From contig CM051457.1 of the NCBI GenBank assembly GCA_028274465.1, positions 62,930,899-62,994,898 on the forward strand: a DNA stretch of 64,000 nt. Direction: 5' to 3'. Of the stretch, positions 42,834 to 54,917 are shown piece by piece. The notes under the pieces were generated by a model. The model had not been told where the DNA came from and searched no databases. It worked only from the letters and a program-made list of their open reading frames with translations. The stretch comes from Plantago ovata (lineage: Eukaryota > Streptophyta > Magnoliopsida > Lamiales > Plantaginaceae). The translations under genes were made by a program, and so were the position numbers. Each line of letters starts with the position of its first letter. The first letter of the stretch is position 1.

Positions 42834-44484
42834 TGTTAGGAAACTTGTAATTTTGATGAGCAATTAACCATGCTAAATTAAGGAAAGTCCAGTAACTAGT
42901 ACTCTTAAGGTCCATAGGAATTTAGAATTTTAAGGACATTGTAAAAGAGGAACGTTTGCTGAAGACTTAGATTAGGTGCTAGATAAGTTATTTCTTTTAG
43001 GTATGATGTATTTTATTTTCTGAAAAGAAAATAACTTATTGATGTTGAAGCTTATGATGTATCTTATTTTCTGAAAAGAAAATAACCTATTGAAGCATTT
43101 GCTGAAGATATACTTTTTTTTTACAAACAAACTATTGAAGCAAATAGAAACCGCTCAGAATCTTGAAGATTATTGAAGATCTGAAGACTTGAAGATTATT
43201 GAAGATCTGAAGACTTGAAGATTGCTGAAGACTGGTATCTACAAAGGCACGTGTTACTCAGAAAGTGGAAAATTCAGCAACAGTATTGCATAAGTGAAAA
43301 TCTGAAAGACAGAGTAGGTTGTGCTTGCTGAAACTGAGACTAACCACTTGCTGATGGAACATATGTGACCTCTTGATGAATGTACGTAAATTTGTGCTCC
43401 AATGTTACTGTTTGAATTCTATTCAAATGTGCATTTAATGCAAAGCTTACACGCGAAGGACATGAAGACTAGAAGACAAACAAAGACGCTGCTGAAAGTA
43501 CAAAAGCAAGATAGTGACATGTTAAGGAACAAAAGCCTTAGGATTTGAAATTCAAACGGCTCCTTACTTGCACAATAAATAGAGGTCATCCGGCAAAGAG
43601 TTGAAGTGTGTCAACAACGTGATCAAACTCTCACTTGTGCTTTAAAACTCACAAACCTTCAAACACTCTTACTGCCATTGATCTGTTCCAAGACTTAAAG
43701 CTTGAAAAAGCTACTTGTGAAGAAGTAGAACAAACTCGGCTAAGAAATTAGTTAAGTGTTCTTTCTTTCAAACAAGAACAAGTCTTGACACCAGAAACAA
43801 TCAAACTTGTTTACTGCAAAGTATTCCAAGTTGTGTTTCTTAGATTACTTGTTGTAACTGAATAAGTTATAATTAAGTCATCTCACCCCAAAACTCTCTA
43901 ACTGAAAATACACCCTTTCAGGGGTGATATTCAGGGGGAACTTAATCGAGCATAGTTTTGCTGATTAAAAGTACCAAGTTTGGTGGAGAACAAGGTTGAG
44001 TTCTCTAGTTTAGGTTGGAGACAAAGCAAGTGTGCTTTGGTTTCTGTTGAATCGCTTTAGATAGGAGATTGTAAGGAACCTCAATCATATCTTAGTGGAT
44101 TCAGTCCTAGAAAGGACGAAGTGGATTAGTTGAGAGATTACGCCACTCTCAAATACCACTATAAAAGTGTTTGTGTGATTTACTTACTGTATTTAGTTTT
44201 CAGCAAATCATATCTGTCTATACACAGTCACTCACTTCACTTGCTGAAACCTTTACTTACTGAAAGAGCACTTATTGTATCAAAGACTTCCGCTCTCTGA
44301 TTTTAAGTATCAGCAAACCAAGCTACTGTAAAGTAACTTACGCTTGCTGAGAAAGTTAAGTATCAGCAAACTCATTACTGAAAAGTAATAAGTACTTGCT
44401 GAGAAAGTTTTAAACGACGAAAGTTTGAAAAGACTATTCACCCCCCCCCCTCTAGTCTTTTCTTGTTGTTTAAAGGGACCAACA
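42834..44484 (+). repeat. S 3' LTR (1651 bp)
   Basis: It pairs with 29971-31619 with about 21 substitutions and a 2-base difference in a C run. It is followed by TTCGT, the right-hand target duplicate. Confidence 0.92.
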
Positions 44485-44649
44485 TTCGTGTTATGATTTG
44501 TATGGTTCTTGTTCATATGTTTTTTGATAGATTCAATAGATTAGTTCATTTTATTTGGCATGAGACTCCATTTTTTGTGTTGCATTATTTTTTGCATTAG
44601 AGTCTAGTTTGGTTGCTTGAGGACAAGCAAAGGTTCGGTTTGGGGAGTT
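44485..44649 (+). other. E3 3' end right of S, with polypurine tract
   Basis: It matches 13650-13815 of E2. It ends in GGTTCGGTTTGGGGAGTT directly before the LTR at 44650. Confidence 0.85.
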
Positions 44650-45843
44650 TGATGAACGTGTATTTTACACTTTCATTTGAGTCTTTTTCACCTATTTTAG
44701 CTATCCTCTATGTTAATTTAGCTATATTTTAGTGCATTTTATTAGAATAGTGTCACGTTTCCCTTTAGTTTGTATTTTACAAGTTTTGGGTGAAAAACGA
44801 GGTTTTCCGGGTAATTATATTGAAGTAGAGAAGGAATTGGTGTTCCGAAAGACTAATTGGAGTATCTAGAAGATTCCGAATAGGATTTGAAGTCTAGGGG
44901 TCGAGTCTGAAGGCTAAAAGGTCACTAGAAGGCAAAAACCGAGTCCGAAAAGGAAAATAAATCCAAAAATGCGTTTCAGCCGACAGAACCTCCCGGGCGA
45001 GTCGCCCGGGACGTGGGGCGAATCGCCCCACACCAGGCGAATCGCCCGGTGTGTGGGGCCTCTCGCCCCACACCTGCCGAATGCCGATATATAGTTGCTC
45101 AGTTTTCTCCGTTTTTTATACTTTTCCAGACCTTTTCTCTCACCTTTCTCATTAGTATTAGGTAGGAATTCTCCAGAGCCTGTTCTGGGGATTCTTAGCT
45201 TAGGAGATACTTTTTCTTAGCGTTTTGGAGCTTGTAAGATCGCCATTCTTCGGAGATTGACAACCTTCGGTAACATTGTATCTTACAGTTTTTCTATTTA
45301 TATTTATATATCTTTCAACATGTTTTCATTCAATCTTGCTATGATTTTTGTTGATTGCATGACATCTATGAGTAGCTAAACTTCTCGTTGGTGATAGTAT
45401 GTGATTTCTTAGCGAAGGGTTAATAGTTATGCTAATGGCTATATCGCGCATTATACTTTGAGTTATTGCTTTATTTCTTTGATCTATCTAAAACCTCTAT
45501 CTTCGTAGTGTTGAATAATAACGGAACACAATTGGACAATTCATTGATCAAAGATCTCTATGCAAAACCGGGGACTTCATGCATGATTATTAACCTGCTA
45601 TGCTTTGAATGACCATACTATCACCAATCTCCATTATCTGATAAGAAAAACCTTTGCTAAGTCATCTGTTGATTTTATATTCTTAAGTTAGATTAGATAA
45701 AGCTAGTTATAGTCCTTAGAGATCGACACTCGAGGTTATTTTACCGCTACACTACGGTTTTCGTTGTAGTTGTGAATTGTCTTTGGCTCAATACAAATTT
45801 ATTTGATTAACTAGAATCTGACAAGTTCTAAACCAGTTCATCA
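44650..45843 (+). repeat. E3 3' LTR (1194 bp)
   Basis: Starts TGATGAACGTG and ends CAGTTCATCA. It pairs with 15336-16540. It is followed by ACTGA, the right-hand copy of the target duplication, and then by the integrase gene of T. Confidence 0.93.
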
Positions 45844-46814
45844 ACTGAAAACATTTTCTTCAAGCTCCTTACGAGCGTCTTGTTGGTGGACTCCGTTTGG
45901 CCATTAGCTTGGGGATATCCAACTGAAGTAAAGCGCCTTTCGATGTTCATCCTTTCGCACCATGCGTTGAACAAGGATCCTTGGCAAACCAAAGCGACAC
46001 ACAATATTCCTCCAGACAAAATTCATGACCTTCTTCTCGCTGATTACTGAAACCGCTTCCGCCTCTGCCCATTTGCTGAAATATTCTACCGCGACAATGA
46101 TGAACTTCTTTTGTCCGGTTCCTTTGGACAATGGTCCAACTATGTCTATTCCCCATATTTCGAAGGGGCATATGATCTTGGAGGGAATAAGCGGTCTTGC
46201 GGGCGCATGATCGGGGGTCGCAAAGTATTGACATTCTTCGCACTTGCGCACAAATTGCGCAGCGTCCTCTCGCACCGTTGGCCAATAAAATCCTTGGCGA
46301 ATAATCTTCTGAGCTAAGGCTCTTCCTCCCGAGTGGTTTCCACAACTCCCTTGGTGCATTTCTTCCAAGATAGCTTGGACTTCGTTGTTGCTAACACATC
46401 TAAGGTGTGTACCTCTAAAGGATCTCTTGTAAAGATATGTCCCTTGGACAAAGTATCTTACTGCTCTTCCCTTGATCCTCCTTGCTTCCGCACGGTCCCT
46501 CGGGAGGATCCCATGCATCAAATAGGCCGTGATAGGTTGCATCCAACTTGGGGTCGTATCGATAGTGAACATGCCTTGCGCACTTTTTTGAGAACTTGCG
46601 ATGGACGAAAGCTCCATCTTCAGAAGTATCACATTCCGAGTGTCTACGCCTCCGAACGCTGATGCATATTTGGACAAGGCATCCGCCTTACCGTTGAGTT
46701 CTGTTGCAAATTTCTCTACTTGGCATTCTTTAAAGTGTGTCATTTCTTCTTTGATAGCGTCCTTGTACTCTAGCAAGGAGCTCTTCTTTGCTTTGAATGC
46801 TCCGACCAAAACTG
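45844..46814 (-). pseudogene. T RNase H end and integrase N-terminal part
   Basis: On the minus strand it begins with the end of the second RNase H (GKADALSKYAS), a linker, then the integrase zinc domain (HQGSCGNHSG to CEECQ), the core with WGIDIVGPL and YFSKWAEAEAV, and CRFGLPR. At the left edge it has the NKTLVRSLKKM segment, which in Tat integrases is followed by the LWAYRTT motif found at 14998-15335. The right edge is the AACTG duplication of the solo LTR. Confidence 0.88.
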
Positions 46815-49144
46815 TGTAACACCCCGTTTTTTTATTTATTTATTACTTTATTATTTAATTAATTTATTTAATTATTTAATTATGAGAGTAAATTATTTTA
46901 TTCGATAATTACTTGATTTACTTCCCGCGTAAACGAATTCGTCATTTGAAAATTCGCGTAGGAGTTATTCGCTTTGTCCCGTTTGGATCAACAAGCAAGC
47001 TGAAGGTTGAGGCCCAATTTATTGGCCCATGGATTTAAAAACCCTAACCCTAATCTCTTTCCCCTCACTTACCTCCCACGGTCTGCACACAAAAGAAAGG
47101 AAAGAAAAAAAAAAACTGATCTCATCTCTCTCTCTATCCTCACGACCGACCCTTTCATCAACCATCTCCTTTGCTCCATCTCTCAATCTCTTTTCTTCAT
47201 CCTTGCCCCTAATTAATCCACATTAGCATCACTAATCATCAATCATCATCACCAACGCATCATACCTTCATCATCAACCTGCTATCCGTATTAGCGCCGT
47301 CCCGCTCCGAGTGCTTGCTCCGTTCCGGTCCTGTCCCATCGTGTGCTCTCCGCTCGTTTCTGACCCGCCCAGTTCGTTTCCCACTTTCCGGTTCGTCGAA
47401 GGTAGTACCGGTTCTGCCTTTACTTTTTTATTTGTTCTTTCTTTTTTTTCTTTACTTTCTTTTTGTGACCAAAGTACCCTTGCTGCCCTTGACCTTGAAA
47501 TTGTTTGAGAACGGGACTTAGGTTAGTTTGGCACTGTGTTGTGATGATTGGACTGATTGTGTGACCTTGACCTACGTATGTTGACTGACTTGGACTCTGA
47601 TTTTATGATTTGAGAAACTTGAGGACTGTCTTGAGAATTCTGAAAATCTAAAGGAGCTTCTTGCAATTGTACTTTGACCATGTTGACTGAGGACTAGTTT
47701 GAGAGACTTGTTTATTTTTGGGGACTGTTGTGCAAGTGTAAATAACTATTGGACTTGTCTGTATTTTTTCTAAAAACTAAAAGGATATTTCTGCAATTTC
47801 TGTTTTGAGGGCAATTTAGTACTTTCACTTCTGGACCAAACTGTTAATTCTAGTTTCTTTTGAGGACTGTTCTGAAATTTACAGAAACTATGGTACTATT
47901 TTGCAATTTACCTCTGAGGGTATTTTAGTAATTTCCAGACAGTGAAAAAGTGTATTCTGAAACCTTTTCAATAGTTTCTGTCTTGTTGCTTTGTAATTGT
48001 TTGACATGCTTGCTTAGTTGGTTAAGTAACCTTTGACTAACTTAGAGGTCCTGAGTTCGAACCCTACCTTAGCCCTTCTGCTACCTTTCTTTATTTTGTC
48101 TCTCGATTCGACTCTAGATGGTAACACTGGGTTATGTTTAGGTTCTTTGTTGTTCGCTGCGCCGTCATTCAAGTCTTGATTCCGTGATCTAGTGCTTAAC
48201 TCTCTAAGGTGAGTGTACACCCCAAAACTTATCTATTTGCGAAAAACTGGAAGGCTATGTGACAATCTGTTATACCGTATGCTTCCGCATAAAAGTAACT
48301 AAGTCCTAAGTATGGCTATTTACTTATCTTTGTTTGTTGCTACCCTGTTCTGGATTAACTCTTCTGCGGAAACACTTCTCGATGTTTCGAGATCTGATTA
48401 TCATTATTTGTTTGTTCTGTATCTGTATCTGTTCTGTCTGTTTCTGTGTGACCGGTCAATTAGGTCGTAACTAGGTAGGCTTGGGTAGTGAGGACTATCG
48501 GGTTTGCTTGGTTATTGCCTAGTCTAATCCCTTTTAGACGCGAGGCAGAAGTCGCTGAGGTCTATTAGGGTCGTAGGTTCTGTTTCTCCAAAGTACACGG
48601 GAGTTTCTATTTCTGTCCGGAGTTGTATACCCTCTGGAGGGAGCTATAAGGGCAATCTGGGAGTAGGAGTAACAAGGCGGGCTGCACCAACAGACTTCGA
48701 CTTATCTGTTCTGTCTGTCTAATATTTTATCTGTTCTGTCTGTTATTTTATCTGCTGGAAAGGATTTTGTTTTCAAACTGTTTACTTTTCTTTTGTTAAC
48801 ATAGAACCTCAGTGAGATCGTTTATCTCACGCTCTCTTTGTTTTCAAAAATTCCTTCCTTCCAGATACTACTGAGGATGCACGCGAGTAGGATGCCAGCG
48901 ACTAAGAGAAGGGTCTGGGGTGTCTTTGGGAATTTATTTCAAAATAAGAAGATGAACTTTTTACTGTCTTCAATAGTTGTTATTCTTTTGATTTCAAAGT
49001 TACCGTTGGATATTTACTTGATTCTGTTAGCGCTGTGCGCGCCAAATATTATTTTGGCATTTATTGCCGACCGTTGCTTTTAAAGTTATTTCGGATTTTC
49101 TCTTTCAAGAAATTATTTTGTTTTTAAAAACCGATACCGTTACA
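46815..49144 (+). mobile_element. Solo LTR, 2.33 kb, chromovirus (Del/Tekay)-like
   Basis: It starts TGTAACACCCCG and ends CCGTTACA. It is flanked by AACTG on both sides (46810-46814 and 49145-49149), a perfect 5-bp TSD, and interrupts the second RNase H of T. No PBS, polypurine tract or pol motifs are inside, so it is a solo LTR left by recombination between two LTRs. The TGTAACACCCC start and 2-kb length fit Del/Tekay chromoviruses; the family is inferred. The AT-rich start (46830-46910) is followed by promoter-like motifs. Short frames inside it are not convincing genes. Confidence 0.85.
47011..47060 (+). promoter_or_regulatory. Site II and telobox motifs in the solo LTR
   Basis: Two GGCCCA site II-type elements (47011-47016 and 47024-47029) are followed by the telobox AAACCCTAA (47039-47047) and a CT-rich stretch. 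This pair is typical of promoters of plant ribosomal-protein and cell-cycle genes active in dividing cells. Confidence 0.55.
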
Positions 49145-51240
49145 AACTGCCTCTCGGCCAATTGTGAGTCGGTATAAAGTTTGATTTTCTTTACTTGAAG
49201 TGCTTTGGCCATCTGGAGACCGATCAAAATTGCTTCATATTTAGCTTCATTGTTTGAGACCGAAAAGCCTAAAGTCACAGCTTATTCCAACTCGGCTCCT
49301 CCGGGACTCCTGAGGTAGATTCCAATTCCTCCGGACCTCCCGTACGACGAACCATCAACTTGCAGAATCCAAACATCTCCATGATCTTTTGGATCTTTTG
49401 GTTCGGGAATAATTATATCTTGGACTGATTCCTTCGAACCTTTTTCTGTTTCTTCCGGAACCTCCGCTCCGGATTTTGGTCCTTGGACGATGATCTGAGA
49501 ATTTGCTTCTTCCATGGCCACATCGTTGAGAAGGAACATGTGACTGGGGGTGTACTCTTTCCTTTGGTCATTGGTCTCAGGACGATAAAGCATGGCGTCT
49601 TCGGCATTGGACATATCAATCTCTCTACTAGCTTGGGCTAGTTCATTGAATCCCCTCAATGCCGCTTCTAGAGCCTTGAAATGTTCACTGACTTGTGGTC
49701 CTTGGGAGTCGATCATCATAGCTGAATCAGATTGTGCTTCCTTTGGGTCGACGGCCATAGGGTCCTTGGCGGGATACTCGGCCAAGAAATCCGCTAGGAC
49801 TTGAGCTTTTTGGGCTAATGGAGCTTGGTAGTCGATGTCGAACTCACTAAGCTCGATCGCCCATCTTGCTAGTCTTCCGCTCATTTCAGGTCGCCCTAGG
49901 ACTTCCTTGAGAGGTTGGCTTGTTAAGACAATCACTTTATGTGCACCAAAGTATGGTTTGAGCCTCCTTGCGGTGTAGACCAAGGCGAACGATAGTCTCT
50001 CAATGTCCAAGTACCTCGTCTCCGCACCTGTGAGCGCCTTGCTCAAATAATAAATCGGCATATGATCATTCCCTTGGATCCGTACTAGGACGGAACTTAT
50101 TGTCTCCGGAGTGGTCGCAAGGTAGAGGTATAATGGTTCTCCGTCCACCGGCTTGGATAGCAAAGGTGGCGACAACAAATATTGCTTCAGTTTCTCAAAA
50201 GCTTCTTCACATTCCTTTGTCCATTCGAACTGATTACTCTTCCTCAGGACCTTGAAGAAGGGCAGATTCTTCTCGGCCGATCGTGAGATAAAACGGCTTA
50301 GGGCGATGGATTTCCCAACCAATTGTTGTACCTCATTGAGTGTCTTTGGTTGCGGAAGGTCAAGGATGGCTTTGATCTTTTCTGAATTTGCGTCAATTCC
50401 CCTTTCGGTCACTACGTAACCAAGGAACCTTCCTCCCTTGACACCAAATGTGCACTTTGTCGGATTAAGTTTCATGCCATATTTCATCAGGACCGCGAAG
50501 CACTTACTGAGGTGTTCGGCGTGTTAGTTTTCCTTCTTGCTTTTCACTAGCATGTCGTCGACATAAACTTCCATGGTTTTGCCTATCTCATCTTTGAACA
50601 TTTTGTTCACTAGGCGTTGGTAGGTCGCCCCCGCGTTTTTGATTCCAAAGGGCATGACGTTGAAGCAGTAGACATTGCCATTAGCAAAGAAGGTTGTCTT
50701 TGGTACGTCGTCCTTTGCCATCTTGATTTGATAAAAGCCTTGTAGGCGTCCATGAAGCTAAGTAGTGCACATCCGGCGGTGGAATCCACAAGTTGATCAA
50801 TCCTAGGAAGGGGATAAGGATCCTTCAGACAAAACTTGTTGAGGCGAGTGAAGTTGTTGCACATTCTCCATTTCCCTTCGCCTTTTTCTACTATGACCAC
50901 ATTGCAAACCCAATCTGAGTATCTTACTTCTTTGATGTGTCCTGCCTTCAAGAGCCTCTGGACCTCGGCTTCAATGATGGCATTATCCTCCGGACCGAAA
51001 TCTCTTCGCTTCTCGCGAATATGGGTGATTTTGGGATCTAAGTACAAATGGTGAACCGTGACCCTAGGGTCGATTCCTTTGAGATCATCCGTACTCCATG
51101 CGAAGACGTCATTGTTGTCCCTGAGGCATTGGATGACCTTCATTCGTACCTCTGCGGTCATCTCTGTCCCTATCCTTGTGACCTTGTCGGGGGACCCTTC
51201 TACCACTTGAATTTCTTCCAAAGCTTCCTTCGCTTCAATT
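49145..51240 (-). pseudogene. T pol: RT and two RNase H domains
   Basis: From the 5' side (right): an RT with KRRDFGPEDN, LLKAGHIKEVRYSDWVCNVV, KWRMCNNFTRLN, YPLPRIDQLVD and the catalytic YVDD box near 50565; FLGYVVTERGI; the first RNase H with YYLSKALTGAETRYLDIERL; and after about 110 residues a second RNase H-like domain with QVDGSSYGRSGGIGIYL at about 49310-49370. Two RNase H domains in tandem, the second of the archaeal-like plant type, are a known mark of Tat elements. The second domain is cut by the solo LTR. A few breaks are present. Confidence 0.88.
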
Positions 51241-51259
51241 TTGTTTTCTTCAAAAAATG

Positions 51260-51910
51260 CTATTTTCTTCGAGGTCGGAGGATGGGAGGAATTACTTTGT
51301 ACTCTTCGGGCTCTTTTACCTCTGCCACTGCTAAACTTTGTTCTTTCCTCTGGACCGCTTTTCTTCGCCTTACTGCCGGGCTAGGTTTTTTAGACTTCCT
51401 TCGAGTCCGGGTCGCTCGGATGGAGTAAAAAGCATTTGCTCCTGCTTCCGGATCTCTGTCTCCTAGGGAGAAACGTGCGCTCGAGGTCACACTTGCGGAA
51501 AGAGTATAACACTCCCACGCCTCTCTTATGTTTCCAATTACTTGCCCTATGGCTCCGTCGTCGCAAGGAAACTTCATGCGGTTGTGGACGGTTGAAACAA
51601 CAACCTTGAATTGAGATAAGGCGGGTCGCCCTATTACCACATAATAGTCGAAAGGAATATCAACTACCAAGAATGTAACCGATTTTGTTACTCTACAGGG
51701 ATCCTTGCCCATGGACACTGGTAGGATCATGCTTCCGAGGGGCATTATTGGCTGTCCTCCGAACCCTACTAGGGCGCTTACCACTTCTTTTAATCCTTCC
51801 TTCGGGTCAATTTTCATATTTTTGAGAGTACTTGTAAAGATGAGATTGGCTGAGCTCCCAGGGTCTACTAGTATCTTTGGGACTTCAAAGCAAAATATGT
51901 CGAGCGACAC
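51260..51910 (-). pseudogene. T protease region
   Basis: An aspartic protease-like domain with ILVDPGSSANLIF (the DPGSS box) near residue 17, then GFGGQP, and FLVVDIPFDYYVVIGRPALS, typical of Tat-lineage proteases. It lies between gag and RT on the minus strand. The 3' part becomes basic and acidic linker sequence. Confidence 0.85.
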
Positions 51911-52807
51911 TACCAGAGAAACGCTTGGGTCTTGAGTGTCCCCTCCTCCGGCATGTCTCAGAGGAAGTTAACTATCATCGAAAGAGATTATGTTGGTTTC
52001 TTTCGGGGCAACTTGTCCATACTTGGGGTCTCTTGCGGTAAGGTCACTTGCGGTCCTTTCTCTTGCTTTGTGACTATCCCCTCCCGCTGGTCCTCCAGCA
52101 ATAGTAAGAATTCTCCCATGGATATGTCTATTCTCAAAGTTCGCTTCTCTTCCAAAATTACGATGTCGCTCGCCCTCCAGAGGAGGAGGTGGTGGAGGTG
52201 GCAAAGCTGAAGGCTCTCTTCGTGGTTCGGGGGCGATGTGATGAATGGATTGGTGAACTGGTTCCTCCCGACGAACGTAGTTGACCAATTTCCCTCGGCG
52301 CACTAATTTCTCAATTTCAGTCTTGAGGTTAATACATTCATCGGTGGTGTGCCCTTTGCCTTTGTGGAAGTAGCAAAACTTGTCCGAATTTCTATGCTTT
52401 TGGGACTCCGGCATAGGCTTGGGCCAATCAACATCCATGCTTCTTGTTATAATAGTGCTCAAGATTTCGGATCTTGGCCTATTAAACTCGGTGTACTTCT
52501 CGTACCTCCTCGGGGAAGATCTTCTTGGGGGAGTTGTCTTATCCCTAAAGTCGTTTCTATGGTGTTGCTCCTTTTGGATGGTGTTTCTCTCATTCCTTTG
52601 TTCTTGCCTCTTTTGTTTCGGGGGATTATTCTGACCTTGCCTTTGTTGTTCCTTTTCCTTCGGAGCGGTCGGAGGGACAGGTCTCACCGGGACGGTTCTT
52701 CGGAACTCCTTTGCCGCTAAATAGTTCTCGCATACTTGCTCTAGGTCTTTCTCAGTTTCCACATGGGACCTTGCGAGTTCGTCCCGAAGCTTCTCATTGG
52801 TGGTATT
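51911..52807 (-). pseudogene. T gag, C-terminal part
   Basis: Pro- and charge-rich sequence with the knuckle CYFHKGKGHTTDEC, a Cys-His variant usual in Tat gag proteins, followed by LKTEIEKLVRRGKLV, and a Pro run near 52190. It stops at the insertion of C2, on whose other side the gag core lies (62679-63442). Confidence 0.85.
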
Positions 52808-54902
52808 TGTAAGAAAATATGGTCAGAGTTACCCCTAGGGTACGCAACGGAATTTCAAAATTTTCTTAACATACAGGTTAATTGATTATGTATATGCCGT
52901 ATATATATAAACACGTCAATTAGAAGACTAACCTTACTTCCAAAGCAGCTTCCAAGTCTTCGTAATAATCCGGTGTATCTTCTCCTTCGTCGAAGTTGAA
53001 GATATCTGATATACTTTGATTATCTAAAAGACAATAAAAGTTACTTTCCAGCTCCTAGAACCTTAACCTTGGTATCCACGGATGAACATCCTATCGGAAA
53101 GAATGCTAGGATATTCTTTGTGTGACCAAGAAGATGGGCGGCGATTCCTCCGGTAGGTGGCGCGCACGTGTGGCTTATAGAGGAGGGGAGAGCTTTTTAT
53201 TTTCTCTAAGAAAACTGGGTAGAATAATTCTCTAAGAATTTGATTCTTCAACTGTGTGAAAATCTATGTCGAAAGCTCTCTAATAGTCTACTATATATAG
53301 TAGTCAATAGAAGCCTAAAGCATAAGCAATTAGACTTCATAAAGGAATAAGAATCTAATTCTTATCGCACTAGGAAACCAATTTCAAGTCTAGATTCATT
53401 CCCAATCAAATTAAAACTCAATCAGAAAATCTAACTTATCCCTTAGACTTCTAATAGAGGAAGGAGTCCCCTACTCCGACTTGCGCGCGCGCGCGCATCC
53501 TAAGGGTGATATGTGGGTCCCGATTTTGGGACCCACTTATAGTTCTAAGGCAATTCAATCTCCAAGTAGATTTTGCCCAAGTGCATATGTTAATTCTAAA
53601 TTAACATATCCTTTCAAATCAAACCTCTATTATATTTCCAAAATATAATCTTTAATTGTATTTACATAAAAAATACAATTAATTAGCCAATTCAATTAAT
53701 AATTCCAAATTATTAATTTAGCCACTAAATATTATAATTAATTCCAAATCAATTATAATCCATCAATCACAATTAATTCCAAATTAATTGCGATTCCATC
53801 TTCAAGGATATTCTGATAGGCTGAATCACCACATAGTGTGATCCATAGGGCCTCATCGTATTAAGCAAGTCCTAGACTAGGCAACATGGAATTCCTAGAC
53901 GGTTCCATTTGCAATATTAATACATGAGGACGTTTGAGAGGTTTCTCAAAGCTAACCCTTTCGTTGCGAAGTCTGTTGCGCTCAACGCGGCGATGGTAAC
54001 GTCCCTTCATCTGACTTGCTCGAATGTATCTAGGATCGATCAAGTGTCTATCCCAATAATACATCCACAGGCGTCTTCAGTGAGTTGCATGGTGTATCCA
54101 ATATCTATTATGACCATCATAATAATATTGATACGCTGGCCAGCGGTTTTACCATCACAACTATGAACGACTATGAGCAGTGCTCTCCTGTGCTACACTT
54201 GAGAGATGAATCCTTCACAGAATCACTTATCATTCCCATTTGTATGTAGCCATAATCCTGGATCGTGTCTTAGGTCAACTACTTATTCAGAGCTGACATC
54301 GACGGGTCCACCAAGGATATGGGGCAACAAATGTGATGATAAAGTCCTGTAAGTCCAAAGGACGACTGGCATCACTTCGACAACTCACCGGTTCCCATAG
54401 ACACTTCGGTGTAGAGTATACATCGATGGGAGTGTCCGTTGGGTACCTCCATTGTTCGATAAAGCTTCTTCGAACAACTATGCGCAGTTATGGGAACGTT
54501 TCTCGATTGTCCAACAATCCGTTCCGTGGCCATGGGATCGGCTCACACTTGCTCCAACAAGTATAACCTCCACGCATACTAGTCTTATCTGGTTCATTCA
54601 GACCCCTACATCCGAGATGAACCTCGACTAGGGAGAGTTTGGGATAGATGATAACTCACATAGCTCCCACTATCTGTGTGATCGGTCATCTATCCGAGGG
54701 GACATGTTTAATATCAATACAGACAGTAATAAAGATATGACATGCTGCAGCCTGGTGTAATATAAATATGAAAGCGATACTCAATAGTAAAATGCAACAA
54801 ACATATATTATATTATGTTGGCCTGTGTAATAGTACATATATGCCCTCTATAAGGGCACCATGCCCTTAGTAAGGACTGTCTCTAGGACATATACACTAT
54901 CA
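52808..54902 (-). repeat. C2 3' LTR (2095 bp)
   Basis: It pairs with 60585-62678. A 16-base perfect palindrome, CTACTATATATAGTAG (53288-53303), is the likely TATA region. A short GC-dinucleotide run (about 53485-53498) lies near it. The 80- and 77-codon frames at 53924-54166 and 54333-54566 recur in the other LTR and are not genes. Confidence 0.93.
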
Positions 54903-54917
54903 ATCTCCCACTTGGAC
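54903..54917 (-). other. C2 polypurine tract
   Basis: On the minus strand AAGTGGGAGAT directly precedes the 3' LTR, the usual copia form. Confidence 0.85.

Larger units (their letters stand above)
29971..44484 (+). mobile_element. S: Sirevirus-type Ty1/copia element, 14.5 kb
   Basis: LTRs 29971-31619 and 42834-44484 start TGTTAGG and end CCAACA. Other parts are an initiator tRNA-Met PBS, gag with a CCHC knuckle and coiled-coil extension, pol in copia order (protease, integrase, RT, RNase H), a hairpin-rich spacer, a large 3' ORF, and a polypurine tract AAAAAGGGGGAAATT. The large size, long LTRs and the extra ORF after pol point to the Sirevirus (SIRE1/Maximus) lineage. Flanks TTCAT and TTCGT fit a 5-bp TSD with one mismatch in the 3' region of E3. 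LTRs differ at about 21 of 1650 sites (1.3%), roughly 0.5 million years. It looks broken, with around a dozen breaks, and holds an assembly gap. Confidence 0.9.
15336..45843 (+). mobile_element. E3: Athila-like short-gag element, invaded by E4, a TRIM and S
   Basis: Two LTRs (15336-16540 and 44650-45843) bracket 30.5 kb, most of which belongs to three later insertions. E3 itself is about 5.2 kb: 5' LTR, PBS, leader, one short gag-like ORF (27076-27834), a 3' noncoding region shared with E1, E2 and E4, and the 3' LTR. The LTRs differ at about 33 of 1190 sites (2.8%) plus one 11-base indel, roughly 1 million years. The flanks GCTGA (left) and ACTGA (right) fit a 5-bp TSD with one mismatch, and both flanks lie in the integrase gene of T. 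It has no protease or pol and is non-autonomous. Confidence 0.88.

Noticed and set aside
47039-47053. Interstitial telomere repeat (CCCTAA)n
   Set aside because: Only two units, next to site II motifs; a telobox explains it better.
53924-54566. Two small frames (80 and 77 codons), repeated at 61700-62342
   Set aside because: Inside the LTRs of C2, on the strand opposite to the element, no domain.
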